A stretch of DNA of 64,000 nucleotides from CAYWYR01 sp964462685 (GCA_964462685.1 CAYWYR010000006.1:62001-126000), one strand, 5' to 3'. Shown: positions 32,322-40,656, counted from the stretch's first letter. The notes: a model not told the origin generated them from the letters alone. Numbers and translations: made by a program.

Positions 32322-34184
32322 GTGTTCATATTTAATAGTAGGCCAGCTTTAGGCTTTATTTTCATTTCCGGCATTTCAGCTATTGTTGCCGATCATCTCT
32401 TTGGATTGTGGCCTGGTTTATTACACTTCTACTCTATACTCGCCGTAATCAGTATAGCACTTGGGGCTGCGTTACTGTCCTACTGGAAAGATAATATAAA
32501 GCCGATATCGATTTTTCTTATGTGTTTCTCGGTAGGAGCTATTTTCTCATATAACCTCAACATGCTTGAACTGCCCTATCCAGACTATATAAAAAGCGAT
32601 GAAAAGGCCTTGGTTCAGGGTGTTATTACAGATATATTGAAATCAGAGGACGGGCTTAGTAGATATATAGTAAACGGAATTATAGATACTAAAAGCTTAG
32701 AGGCTATCAGGCATGGCGTAATGGTTGTAGATTTCAGCGATAATATACCAGATTTAGGCAGTCAGGTAAGGATCAAAGGCACAATTGTTTACCCCGAAAC
32801 ACCGAATCTGCCGGGCGAGTTTGATAGCTCGTCATACCTCAAATCTAAAGGCTGCGTCGGGACTGTTTTGACCCGAGACGTATCAATCGATTATACATTA
32901 AACCAGAGCGGTCTCTATCTGACCTGGCTCAAATATCTGCATAAAAGCCGAAATGCAATAGATAACACTCTCAGAAAGTATTATTCAGGCCACCAATACC
33001 CCGTGATAAAAGCCATGCTTCTCGGTGATAAATCTGAACTGTCCAAAGATACGCGGCAGATGTATTCAAGATCAGGAACGGCCCACCTATTGGCAGTAAG
33101 CGGTCTCCATACTGGTATAGTAGCGGCGGTAGTTTTCTTCATGTTATCAGGTGTGAGAAATAAACAGGTCAAGTTTTGGGTCTTCACACTGCTTTTAACG
33201 GGTTTTGTTATACTTAGCGGTTTTCAGCCTTCGGCCATCAGGGCAGGAACAATGGCGGTTATATTCTTATGGATACATCTCTCGGAAAGAAAAGCCGATT
33301 CGCTGAATGTATTCGCATTTGCCGTAGCCATAGCCTTGATAATAGACCCTAGCCTTTTCTATTCGATCGGTTTTAGGATGTCCGTAATGGCGGTATTAGG
33401 TATTTTGTTATTCTATTCCAAGCTATATAAATCACTTGTTTCAATATTGAGAAATAGATTTGTATCTTCATCTTTAGCAGTAAGTGTAGCATCATCGGTA
33501 TTACTCTTTCCATATATAGCTTATGTTTTCGGGAGCTTTTCAATTATATCACCATTAGCGAATTTAGTAATTGTACCGATCTATTCTTTGGGGTTAGTCT
33601 TTTCAATAATAGCAGAGCTTTTCACTGGTTTGTTAACTCCGATAGCAGAGACTTATCATAATGCCAGCGGTTTCTTACTTGATATAGGTATGATCGCGAA
33701 CGAGTATTTCGCAAGCTTATCTTGGGCTTCGGTTGATAGCGAAGCGGCCTTCCCCTTTGCGGCAGTGTACAGTCTTGTATTGATTGCCTTGCTTATCAAT
33801 GTATATTGGCCATTAAAAATCGCAATAGCTTCTACTACCCTGTTGTTTATAATAACGCCTGTTTCCGAAGAAGATATGAGAATCTACAATAGAAAGAACC
33901 TCGTTTATATAGAAAGTCAAAATTCAGGCGCTTCTTTGATTCTTGACAAACATTACTCTGATTATCCTAAAACTGATTTCGGACTTATGAATTATCTAGG
34001 TAATAAACTGGAGGTAGGTGATACAGTTTTGATTTCCGGCCTGCACGGAATGAAGCTTACGGATATGTACAAATACGATAGAAAGCTTGAGATAATCGAG
34101 ATTGATACAGCAACACAGAGGTCATTCCTCGAAAAAACAAACATTGATATAACAAACACGTCGGTTAAGTCTGATAGCAGATAG
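32322..34184 (+). CDS. ComEC/Rec2-family DNA uptake channel, no nuclease domain
   Basis: Putative inner-membrane channel for single-stranded DNA during natural transformation. Residues 1-160 hold three membrane segments and the DUF4131 OB-like domain ('VIYPETPNLPGEFD'-type region 'GTIVYPETPNLPGEFDSSSY'). From ~210 to 500 is the competence domain with 'RSGTAHLLAVSGLHTGIVAA' and 'SAIRAGTMAVIFLW' plus several helices. The usual metallo-beta-lactamase-like C-terminal domain is absent; only about 100 residues remain (beta-rich, with 'GDTVLISGLHG'). The start is GTG 32322. Such shorter ComEC forms occur in Bacteroidota. No other competence gene lies nearby. Confidence 0.88.
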   Translation: MFIFNSRPALGFIFISGISAIVADHLFGLWPGLLHFYSILAVISIALGAALLSYWKDNIKPISIFLMCFSVGAIFSYNLNMLELPYPDYIKSDEKALVQGVITDILKSEDGLSRYIVNGIIDTKSLEAIRHGVMVVDFSDNIPDLGSQVRIKGTIVYPETPNLPGEFDSSSYLKSKGCVGTVLTRDVSIDYTLNQSGLYLTWLKYLHKSRNAIDNTLRKYYSGHQYPVIKAMLLGDKSELSKDTRQMYSRSGTAHLLAVSGLHTGIVAAVVFFMLSGVRNKQVKFWVFTLLLTGFVILSGFQPSAIRAGTMAVIFLWIHLSERKADSLNVFAFAVAIALIIDPSLFYSIGFRMSVMAVLGILLFYSKLYKSLVSILRNRFVSSSLAVSVASSVLLFPYIAYVFGSFSIISPLANLVIVPIYSLGLVFSIIAELFTGLLTPIAETYHNASGFLLDIGMIANEYFASLSWASVDSEAAFPFAAVYSLVLIALLINVYWPLKIAIASTTLLFIITPVSEEDMRIYNRKNLVYIESQNSGASLILDKHYSDYPKTDFGLMNYLGNKLEVGDTVLISGLHGMKLTDMYKYDRKLEIIEIDTATQRSFLEKTNIDITNTSVKSDSR

Positions 34185-34217
34185 CATAGTATCAATGAAT
34201 ATTAAACTGAAACCCTG

Positions 34218-35006
34218 ATGCCACAGAAAGCAATAGTCCATACAGCCAAATACCCTGAAGTTGATGTAGAATTTATCAATACAAAAGACTTTCCAGTTAC
34301 GATTGGGTGTACTCTGAATTCTGAGGAAAAACCATTTACTATAGGCCCTTCGAGAAATACTGATAGTAATCTGATAAAAGAGAACAAGGCAAAGCTGAAC
34401 GCATATCTAAAAACCAAACCCTCTAAATCAATATATCTCTACCAAACACATAGCGATAATATTTATCTGCCTGATAGTTCTACGGAGTTAAGACTGGATG
34501 GAGGTTATGATAATGTAGGAGAATATGATGCTGCTATATCGAATATTAAGGGTTCACAGATCAATCTATCTGTAGCTGATTGTGGTGCTGTAATACTTTT
34601 CCATAGGGATAGTAATACCATTGCATGTATTCACAGTGGATGGAAAGGCACAGAAAAGTCTATTACAGAAAAAACTATAATAAAATTTGCCAAAGGTTTG
34701 GGTAAGTCAGTTGATCAAATAGCAAATAGCTTGGTTGTTTGGTTACTTCCATCAGCAACAGGCGACGCTTATGAAGTAGGGGAGGAATTTATTGAAAAGT
34801 TCCCTGATTCGATAAGCCTAAAAGCGGGTAAAGTATATTTTGATAACAAAAAAGAAATTATTTCAAGGTTGACTGGTTTGGGTGTTAAGGATGAAAATAT
34901 CCATGTTTGCGCCTCCTGTACCATTGGGGACAACAAGTATCATTCTTTCCGTAGAGAAGGGGAGTTATCCGGCAGGATGAACGCTTTTGTAAGGCTAGAG
35001 GGCTAA
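34218..35006 (+). CDS. pgeF: PgeF/YfiH family multicopper-polyphenol-oxidase-like protein (purine nucleosidase/peptidoglycan editing factor)
   Basis: A 262-residue protein of the YfiH/YlmD family. Motifs: 'LYQTHSDNIY' (zinc His), 'VGEYDAAISN', 'NLSVADCGAVILF' (zinc Cys), 'IACIHSGWKGTEKSI' (zinc His) and the closing 'CASCTIGDNKYHSFRREG' with 'SGRMNAFV'. Members have been reported as purine nucleoside phosphorylases/adenosine deaminases and, in E. coli, as a factor that prevents misincorporation in peptidoglycan. The old 'laccase' name is misleading. The usual 'CIGPCCYEVG' is replaced here by 'LPSATGDAYEVG', losing two Cys. It is followed 3 bp later by the RRM-like gene. Confidence 0.88.
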   Translation: MPQKAIVHTAKYPEVDVEFINTKDFPVTIGCTLNSEEKPFTIGPSRNTDSNLIKENKAKLNAYLKTKPSKSIYLYQTHSDNIYLPDSSTELRLDGGYDNVGEYDAAISNIKGSQINLSVADCGAVILFHRDSNTIACIHSGWKGTEKSITEKTIIKFAKGLGKSVDQIANSLVVWLLPSATGDAYEVGEEFIEKFPDSISLKAGKVYFDNKKEIISRLTGLGVKDENIHVCASCTIGDNKYHSFRREGELSGRMNAFVRLEG

Positions 35007-35009
35007 AGA

Positions 35010-35417
35010 ATGAAGTATATTATCGGTAACATCAATTCTTCCACCTACAAAGCTGAAATCTCATTACTTCTTAAAGGGCTTTTTGAAGACATAAAGCTGA
35101 TTCATATCTTAAAGCTTAAGAAAAATAAGGCTTTTGCGGTTATTACAAAAAAAGATGATGTTAGGTCAGAAGATGAAGATCATGTTTCAGAGCTAACTAA
35201 TAGCGACTTAGTAGATAGCCAAGATGATAGTAACCAAGCTAATATCAATGGCAATGATATAACTTTGCTAAACGGTTATTTGTTCGGAGGTAATAGATTA
35301 ACTGTAAAAGAAGTAACCGCCTATAAGCCTAAAGAACAATCAGAAAAGAAAAAGAATCCCCGCAAGAAAAAGCCTACACTAAAAAATAAGGATAGTACTG
35401 CTGATGCAGATGATTGA
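35010..35417 (+). CDS. Small RRM-like putative RNA-binding protein
   Basis: 135 residues with no strong family match that I recognise. The N-terminus reads like a divergent RNA-recognition motif: strand 'KYIIGNI' (RNP2 position), helix 'KAEISLLLKGLF', strand 'IKLIHILKL', then 'KNKAFAVITK' (RNP1 position, with only one aromatic left). After an acidic ~35-residue insert (SEDEDHVSELTNSDLVDSQD), the end of an RRM returns as 'LLNGYLFGGNRLTVKEV'. A basic tail follows (KPKEQSEKKKNPRKKKP). RNA binding is inferred from this pattern. It sits 3 bp after pgeF, and its last 14 bases overlap the crotonase start, so it is embedded in an operon. Confidence 0.55.
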   Translation: MKYIIGNINSSTYKAEISLLLKGLFEDIKLIHILKLKKNKAFAVITKKDDVRSEDEDHVSELTNSDLVDSQDDSNQANINGNDITLLNGYLFGGNRLTVKEVTAYKPKEQSEKKKNPRKKKPTLKNKDSTADADD

Positions 35418-36147
35418 AACCAAGTACGAAAATGATATATTATATCTATATTTAAGTAGGAACGATAAAAAAAACGCACTCAACCCAGAATTTGTAAAGC
35501 AGATTTCTAATTCTATTTCCTCTATTCCTGAAACCGCAAAAGCACTAGTTATATCCTCTACTGGTGATACTTTTTGTGCAGGTGCCGATCTGGACTGGGT
35601 TAGGCAAGGGCAACATCAAAGCAGAGAACAGAATTTTAATGAATCGCTTGAGCTGGTAAAGCTACTGGCTTCATTATCGGATTTGCCTATACCAGTGATA
35701 ACTATAGCTAAAGGTGCTGCCGTTGGTGCAGGTGCAGGTTTGCTCCTTAATTCAGATCATATTATCGTACAAAAGAATACTGTTTTGAGTTTTTCGGAGG
35801 TAAAGATAGGTGTTGTGCCTGTTGCTATCATAGAGAAAATGTTCGATGTATTTCCTTATTACAAAGCCAAAGAACTTCTCCTTACAGGCAGAAGGATAAA
35901 AGGCTCCGATCTAAAAAAAATAGGTATAACCGATAACGTTTACTCAAGCGATACAGATGCCAAAATCATGTTGGATGAAATAATTGATGAGATAAGCACT
36001 ACTAAGCCAGAGGCAGTTTCGATGACAAAACATCTTATCAGTAGTAGCTCCAAGCCGAAACTTGCCCAAGAGTTTATAGCGGAGAAAATCGCTGATCTGC
36101 GAAATACCGAAGAAGCCCGTGAGGGTATAGATAAGTTCTTCTCGTAA
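35404..36147 (+). CDS. Enoyl-CoA hydratase/isomerase (crotonase) family protein
   Basis: A 247-residue crotonase-fold protein. The oxyanion-hole segments are 'TFCAGADLDWVRQ' (near 56-68) and 'GAAVGAGAGLLLNSDHII' (near 105-122). 'SFSEVKIGVVPV' places Glu at the first catalytic position, while the second position is Val ('GVVPVAI') rather than Glu. A two-Glu hydratase is therefore less likely, and the wording resembles the methylglutaconyl-CoA hydratase-like group, whose members vary here. Exact reaction unknown. Met 3 (35410) is an alternative start. It overlaps the RRM-like gene by 14 bp. Confidence 0.85.
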   Translation: MQMIETKYENDILYLYLSRNDKKNALNPEFVKQISNSISSIPETAKALVISSTGDTFCAGADLDWVRQGQHQSREQNFNESLELVKLLASLSDLPIPVITIAKGAAVGAGAGLLLNSDHIIVQKNTVLSFSEVKIGVVPVAIIEKMFDVFPYYKAKELLLTGRRIKGSDLKKIGITDNVYSSDTDAKIMLDEIIDEISTTKPEAVSMTKHLISSSSKPKLAQEFIAEKIADLRNTEEAREGIDKFFS

Positions 36148-36197
36148 TGCTTTATTAATTTCGCAGTATATCCTATAACAAACTTTATGGCATCAGA

Positions 36198-37148
36198 ATG
36201 AAGATAAGCGGTTTCACAATGGGCAGAAACGTAGGCAAATTGTACTATCCTATAGCCGAATCTATTAAATCTATATTGCCAATCGTTGATGAGTTTGTTG
36301 TAGCTTATGGCAAAAGCGATGAGGATGACGATGCACTTCAGAGAATAAAAGCTATTGGTTCAGATAAGATCAAGATCATTGAAACCGAATGGGACTTAGA
36401 GAAATATCCTAACGGAACTGAGAATGCCCACCAAACAGATATAGCCAAAGATCATTGTACCGGGGATTGGCTTTTTTATCTTCAGGCTGATGAAGTGGTA
36501 CATGAAAAGTATTTGCCTATTATAGAAAATCGCTGCAAGGAATTAATAGGAAATAATGAAGTAGAAGGGCTGCTATTCAAATACAGACACTTCTGGGGGG
36601 ATTACGATCATTATATGGACTCTCATTCTTGGTATCCTCATGAAATAAGGATAGTCCGCAATCTACCTGAAATCCACTCCTGGGAATCTGCCCAATCCTT
36701 TAGAAGAATACCAGGATTCGATAGGGTCGATTACCGTCAGCAAGAAGGAACGCATAAACTCAAAGTAGCATTGGTTGATGCCTACATCTATCACTACGGT
36801 TGGGTGCGGCCGCCAAAGTACATGCAGAACAAGCGTAAAGCTCTTGATACTATCCATAAAGGGGGCGGTAAGGTATCTGAAATGTACCAGACACAGACTG
36901 ATGAGTTTGATTACGGCCCGTTGGATCTCGCTAAGATTCACGATGGGACTCACCCTGCGGTAATGGCGGACTGGATAGCGAGGTTCGATTGGGCCGGTAG
37001 TCTAAGACAGTCCGGATCTATACCCAAAAACAGACCTCCGATGAAACACGAACGCACCAAGTATAAGTTTATCTCTTGGCTTGAAGATACATTTAACGGG
37101 GGTAAGCAGCTCGGGGGTTTCAAGAACTATGAGCTGCTTGATATCTGA
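36198..37148 (+). CDS. GT-A type (family 2-like) glycosyltransferase
   Basis: A 316-residue soluble glycosyltransferase. The opening 'KISGFTMGRNVGKLYYPIAESIKSILPIVDEFVVAYGKSDED' has the GT-A nucleotide-binding layout, and 'GDWLFYLQADEVVHEKY' holds the metal-binding acid motif (ADE in place of DxD). 'HEIRIVRN' and 'VYHYGWVRPPKYM'-like 'DAYIYHYGWVRPPKYM' follow. The C-terminal ~80 residues are basic and Pro-rich. Acceptor unknown; related proteins act in surface polysaccharide or protein glycosylation. It lies 50 bp after the crotonase and is followed by about 200 bp of non-coding DNA. Confidence 0.82.
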   Translation: MKISGFTMGRNVGKLYYPIAESIKSILPIVDEFVVAYGKSDEDDDALQRIKAIGSDKIKIIETEWDLEKYPNGTENAHQTDIAKDHCTGDWLFYLQADEVVHEKYLPIIENRCKELIGNNEVEGLLFKYRHFWGDYDHYMDSHSWYPHEIRIVRNLPEIHSWESAQSFRRIPGFDRVDYRQQEGTHKLKVALVDAYIYHYGWVRPPKYMQNKRKALDTIHKGGGKVSEMYQTQTDEFDYGPLDLAKIHDGTHPAVMADWIARFDWAGSLRQSGSIPKNRPPMKHERTKYKFISWLEDTFNGGKQLGGFKNYELLDI

Positions 37149-37301
37149 CCCCTAATGCAGTCGATAACAAGCTTTGTTTAATGTATATTGTAATAAAACC
37201 TATACCAATGATATATAGATAATAAACAAATACTTATAGTTATCGTGGAAAACCAAATCAATTCAATTCTATTTTCGCTTTTCATTTAGCTTGGATTTAA
37301 T

Positions 37302-37309
37302 TAAATTTG
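37302..37309 (+). promoter_or_regulatory. Possible Bacteroidota -7 box for the fused E1 gene
   Basis: TAAATTTG matches the TAnnTTTG -7 consensus 41 bp before ATG 37351. The -33 position has TTTT rather than TTTG. The 202-bp intergenic stretch (37149-37350) otherwise shows no gene. Confidence 0.35.
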
Positions 37310-37350
37310 TAGCTATTCAATTTGACAAAAAACGTTAATCAGGACTAAGA

Positions 37351-39450
37351 ATGGCGGTTAAAAAAGGCAATACTAAGCAAATAGAGAAGGCTCTTGAAAA
37401 TGTTGACTTTTTTGTCAATACAAAAGGCCTCTCTCACAAAACTCTTAATCTTTCAAAAGATGACCTTGTATCAGCACTTCGCCTGATGATCACTGCACGC
37501 CAAACAGATGACAAACACCTCACACTAGTTAAGCAAGGTAAATCTTTCTTCCATATCGGTGTTTCCGGCCATGAGTGTATTCAGGTAGCTGTAGCTGGCC
37601 AGATGAGACAAGAAGATTATGCTTGGACATACTACAGGGACATGGCTATAGCTTACACCAAAGGCATGACCATGAAAGATTATTTTATGCTTGCCTTCGC
37701 CAAGAAAGACTGTATGGCTACTGGCGGCCGCCAAATGCCCGGTCACTTCGGCCATCCAGATTATAATATGCCTACTCAGTCTTCACCTACGGGTACGCAG
37801 TTCCTTCCAGCCGTAGGTACTGCACTCGCAGGTAGAAAATTAGGTACAGAAGAGATTACTTATGTAGCTTCAGGTGAAGGTACGACATCGCAAGGTGAGT
37901 TTTTTGAAGCCGTTAACTGGGCGCACAGAGAAAAATTACCGGTCATCTTCTGCATTCAGGATAATGGTTATGCGATCTCAGTAAAAAGAGAAGATCAAGG
38001 TGCAGGTGGTACGGTACTGGATTATTTCGGCAACTATCCGAATCTGAAAAAAATACGTGTTGACGGTACAAATTATCTGGAGTCTGTTAAAGCTGCCCGT
38101 GAAGCTATGGAATGGATGAGAGCAGGTAAAGGTCCTGTTCTGATGCACGCTCTTGTAGAAAGGCTTCTGCCTCATTCTTCATCGGATGACCATAGAAAGT
38201 ACCGCCCTGAAGAAGATCTGGAAGAAGCGAAGAACGAAAAAGACTGTATCCAGATACTTTCGGATTATCTTGTTAAGAACAATATGATGAAAGCCGAAGA
38301 GATCGATCAGATGTTCAAAGATGTTCGCAAGGAACTTGATGAAGCCGCTGATTGGGCTTGGGAACAAGAAGACCCTGTAGCCGAAGACTCAGTTAAGCAG
38401 AACTTCGCCGATCCTTCGACTAGAGATCTCGACTATGCAACTTCAGAACCTACTGAAGGCGAGCCAGTAGTACTTGTAGATGGTATCAATCACGCACTTC
38501 ACGAAGAGATGAAGCGTAATGACAAAATGTATATCTTCGGTGAAGACGTTGAGGACGGTAAAGGTGGGGTGTTCACAGCAACACGAGGTCTATCTGAATC
38601 ATTTGGTAAGGATAGGGTATTCAACTCTCCACTCGCCGAAGCATCTATCGCTGGTGTGGCTCTCGGTATGGCGGTTAGAGGCTTAAAACCAGTTGTAGAA
38701 GTACAGTTCGGAGATTATATCTGGCCTGCATTTATGCAGTATAAAAATGAGATCTCAGCCATGAGATTCAGATCAGACGGGCATTTTTCAGCTCCAGTTG
38801 TTACTCGTGTGGCAGTAGGTGGTTATATTCATGGCGGGCTTTGCCACAGCCAGAATATTGAAGCGATTTTTTCGCATGTTCCAGGCCTGTTTATCGCATA
38901 CCCTTCTAACGCAGCAGATGCGAAAGGGCTTTTGAAAACAGCTTGCCGTATTGACGACCCGGTTATCTTCTGCGAGCACAAAGGTATGTACAGACTTCCA
39001 TTCGCCCGTGTTACCGAACCTGATGATAACTATCTAATACCATTTGGTAAAGGTAAGATAGTAACCGAGGGTACCGATCTTACAGTAGTAACTTATGGTA
39101 TGGGTGTAAAAGACTCATTTAACGCAGCTAAAAAAATTGAAAAAGAGACTGGTAAGAAAGTAGAGATTGTCGATCTTAGGACTATAGTGCCATGGGATCA
39201 GGAACTTGTACTTGAATCGGTTAAGAAAACTAGCCGCTGTCTAGTTGTGCATGAAGATACTATGACAACATCGGTAAGCGGAAATATCACTTCACTTATA
39301 GCAGACGAGGGCTTCCATTATCTTGATGCACCCATTAAGCGTGTTACAGCAAAGGATTCACACATACCATACCATCCAGTTTATGAAATGGACGTACTTC
39401 CTACTGAAGAAAAGATTTTCGATGCTATGAAAGAAGTACTGAACTTCTGA
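37351..39450 (+). CDS. Fused alpha+beta E1 subunit of a 2-oxoacid dehydrogenase complex
   Basis: Thiamine-diphosphate enzyme that decarboxylates a 2-oxoacid and passes the acyl group to an E2 lipoyl domain. Residues ~35-345 are the alpha subunit: 'ITARQTDDKHLTLVKQGK', 'GHECIQVAV', 'YYRDMAIAYTKGM', 'GGRQMPGHFG' and the ThDP motif 'ASGEGTTSQGEFFEAVNWA' to 'CIQDNGYAISV'. Residues ~370-699 are the beta subunit: 'MYIFGEDVEDGKGGVFTATRGL', 'VFNSPLAEASIAGVALGMA', 'EVQFGDYIWPA' and 'HEDTMTTS'. Branched-chain 2-oxoacid or acetoin-type substrates are most likely. Fused E1 genes are known in Bacteroidota. No E2 or E3 gene is adjacent, so the partners are encoded elsewhere. Confidence 0.94.
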   Translation: MAVKKGNTKQIEKALENVDFFVNTKGLSHKTLNLSKDDLVSALRLMITARQTDDKHLTLVKQGKSFFHIGVSGHECIQVAVAGQMRQEDYAWTYYRDMAIAYTKGMTMKDYFMLAFAKKDCMATGGRQMPGHFGHPDYNMPTQSSPTGTQFLPAVGTALAGRKLGTEEITYVASGEGTTSQGEFFEAVNWAHREKLPVIFCIQDNGYAISVKREDQGAGGTVLDYFGNYPNLKKIRVDGTNYLESVKAAREAMEWMRAGKGPVLMHALVERLLPHSSSDDHRKYRPEEDLEEAKNEKDCIQILSDYLVKNNMMKAEEIDQMFKDVRKELDEAADWAWEQEDPVAEDSVKQNFADPSTRDLDYATSEPTEGEPVVLVDGINHALHEEMKRNDKMYIFGEDVEDGKGGVFTATRGLSESFGKDRVFNSPLAEASIAGVALGMAVRGLKPVVEVQFGDYIWPAFMQYKNEISAMRFRSDGHFSAPVVTRVAVGGYIHGGLCHSQNIEAIFSHVPGLFIAYPSNAADAKGLLKTACRIDDPVIFCEHKGMYRLPFARVTEPDDNYLIPFGKGKIVTEGTDLTVVTYGMGVKDSFNAAKKIEKETGKKVEIVDLRTIVPWDQELVLESVKKTSRCLVVHEDTMTTSVSGNITSLIADEGFHYLDAPIKRVTAKDSHIPYHPVYEMDVLPTEEKIFDAMKEVLNF

Positions 39451-39490
39451 GTTAACTCTAAACATTCTCAGAGAAATTAAGTAGATAATC

Positions 39491-39521
39491 AAAGCCTTTC
39501 AGTAATGGAAGGCTTTTTTTA
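39491..39521 (+). terminator. Intrinsic terminator of the fused E1 gene
   Basis: Stem AAAGCCTTTC / GGAAGGCTTT around AGTAAT, followed by a T-tract. It separates the E1 gene from the toxin-antitoxin island that begins at 39531. Confidence 0.9.
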
Positions 39522-39530
39522 TATTCGGGA

Positions 39531-39800
39531 ATGAGAGAGATTCGATGGGACGAAGAAAAAAATAAGGTTTTGATCAGAACTCGGGGAGTCAGTTTTGACG
39601 AGGTAAAAGACCTTATCGAAAACAATCAAATACTTGATATCATAAAAGTACCCAATAATGAAAAGTATCCTAACCAAAAAGGCTTCGTACTGAAAATTAG
39701 AGGCTATGTACATCTTGTACCTTTTGTTCAAGATAGTAAGACAATTTTTTTGAAAACTGTTATACCAAATAGAAAACTAAATAAGAAATATGGTAAATAA
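39531..39800 (+). CDS. BrnT-like toxin
   Basis: An 89-residue protein with the BrnT pattern: 'IRWDEEKNKVLIRTRGVSFDEV' at the N-terminus, a central basic/aromatic strand 'GFVLKIRGYVHLVPFVQD' and the end 'KTIFLKTVIPNRKLNKKY'. BrnT toxins are RelE-fold ribonucleases that slow growth. Toxin-first order with a directly overlapping antitoxin gene is the rule for this family and is kept here (11-bp overlap with the next gene). The start is 10 bp beyond the E1 terminator, leaving little room for a promoter, so the promoter may overlap the terminator hairpin. Confidence 0.78.
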   Translation: MREIRWDEEKNKVLIRTRGVSFDEVKDLIENNQILDIIKVPNNEKYPNQKGFVLKIRGYVHLVPFVQDSKTIFLKTVIPNRKLNKKYGK

Positions 39801-40140
39801 AGATATTCATTTAGATGACTATGAAAAAGAACTCCAAGATTATATAGATAAGGGAGAATATGAGTCTGTAGAAAATTTGGAAGAACAAAAGAAGTACTAT
39901 GCTGATATAGCAAGACATTCGATCAATCAAGATATCCAAAAAAAGTATGGTGATTCAGCTATAGCTGATGCTATCGTAAAACTTAAATCAATAACCGGTA
40001 AAGTCTTCTCTGAAAAAGAGGCTAGATCTATACTGTATAAAACTATAAGTACCAGAATGAGTTTGGAAAGCTTGATTTACGAAGCTATAAGCCAATACGT
40101 AGAACTTAAGAAAATACCTGAAAACAAAATAACTGTATAA
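39790..40140 (+). CDS. Antitoxin partner of the BrnT-like toxin, atypical C-terminal half
   Basis: 116 residues. The N-terminus ('LDDYEKELQDYIDKGEYESV' then 'ENLEEQKKYYADIAR') matches the toxin-binding lead of CopG-type antitoxins paired with such toxins. In the usual ~85-residue antitoxin this is followed by a ribbon-helix-helix ('RINIRISxxDL...'). Here the segment 'KYGDSAIADAIVKLKSITGK' and 'SEKEARSILYKTISTRMSLE' is inserted, before an ending 'LIYEAISQYVELKKI' that again resembles the family tail. The DNA-binding part is therefore not obvious. It overlaps the toxin gene by 11 bp. Confidence 0.65.
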   Translation: MVNKDIHLDDYEKELQDYIDKGEYESVENLEEQKKYYADIARHSINQDIQKKYGDSAIADAIVKLKSITGKVFSEKEARSILYKTISTRMSLESLIYEAISQYVELKKIPENKITV

Positions 40141-40143
40141 GCC

Positions 40144-40368
40144 ATGAACACACTATATATTGCAAAACCATCTGATTCAGCTACGGAAAAGGCACTGATA
40201 GCAATACTCGATACTTTGAAAATCGATTATGATCTTAATGAGAACGGGGATAATACCTATAGTAAAACATTTACTATGAAAATACTTGAAAGCAAGAGGC
40301 AAATTGAAAACGGAGAATATACTGAAGTCAATTTTGATGAATTAGATAAATATTTAGGGTTGTCGTGA
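40144..40368 (+). CDS. Antitoxin of a RelE/YoeB-type pair
   Basis: A 74-residue protein of the small-antitoxin kind found before Txe/YoeB genes in Bacteroidota. It has a short beta-type N-terminus ('NTLYIAKPSDSATEKALIAI') and a helical acidic tail ('KILESKRQIENGEYTEVNFDEL', 'DKYLGLS') that would wrap the toxin. It starts 3 bp after the preceding antitoxin. Its stop overlaps the next start (GTGA, 40365-40368), a standard coupling of antitoxin and toxin. Call rests mainly on gene order and size. Confidence 0.7.
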   Translation: MNTLYIAKPSDSATEKALIAILDTLKIDYDLNENGDNTYSKTFTMKILESKRQIENGEYTEVNFDELDKYLGLS

Positions 40369-40634
40369 AGACTTATGTAGTTCGATTTTCTAAGATTGCT
40401 GAAAAAGATATTGATGAATTAAAAAAAAGAAATGATCTCAAATCATTAAACCGCATACCTAAATTAATAAGTAGTATTGTAGAAAATCCATTCAAAGGGC
40501 TGGGTAAACCTGAGCCTTTAAAGTATAATTTGTCAGGTCTATGGTCGTGAAGGATTGATAAAAAAAATAGATTGGTCTATGAGATCGATAACGAGAATAT
40601 TCTTGTTATATCAGTTATTGGCCACTACATATAA
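40365..40634 (+). pseudogene. YoeB/Txe-like toxin interrupted by an in-frame TGA
   Basis: From GTG 40365 the frame encodes 61 residues ending 'GLGKPEPLKYNLSGLWS', then TGA (40548-40550), then continues in the same frame 'RIDKKNRLVYEIDNENILVI' and 'SVIGHYI' to TAA 40632-40634. Together these make a normal ~89-residue YoeB/Txe toxin. Family members have Arg at the stop position (WSRRI), so a single CGA-to-TGA change explains it. The lost part contains the Arg and the terminal His-Tyr required for ribosome-dependent mRNA cleavage, so the short product should be inactive. Other genes here end in TGA, so recoding is unlikely. Confidence 0.85.
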
Positions 40635-40656
40635 TCTAGTTGATTTGCTCTCTAAT

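Noticed and set aside
40548..40550. TGA recoded as an amino acid
   Set aside because: Many genes here end in TGA (for example alaS and trxA), and the family residue is Arg, best explained by a CGA-to-TGA point mutation.
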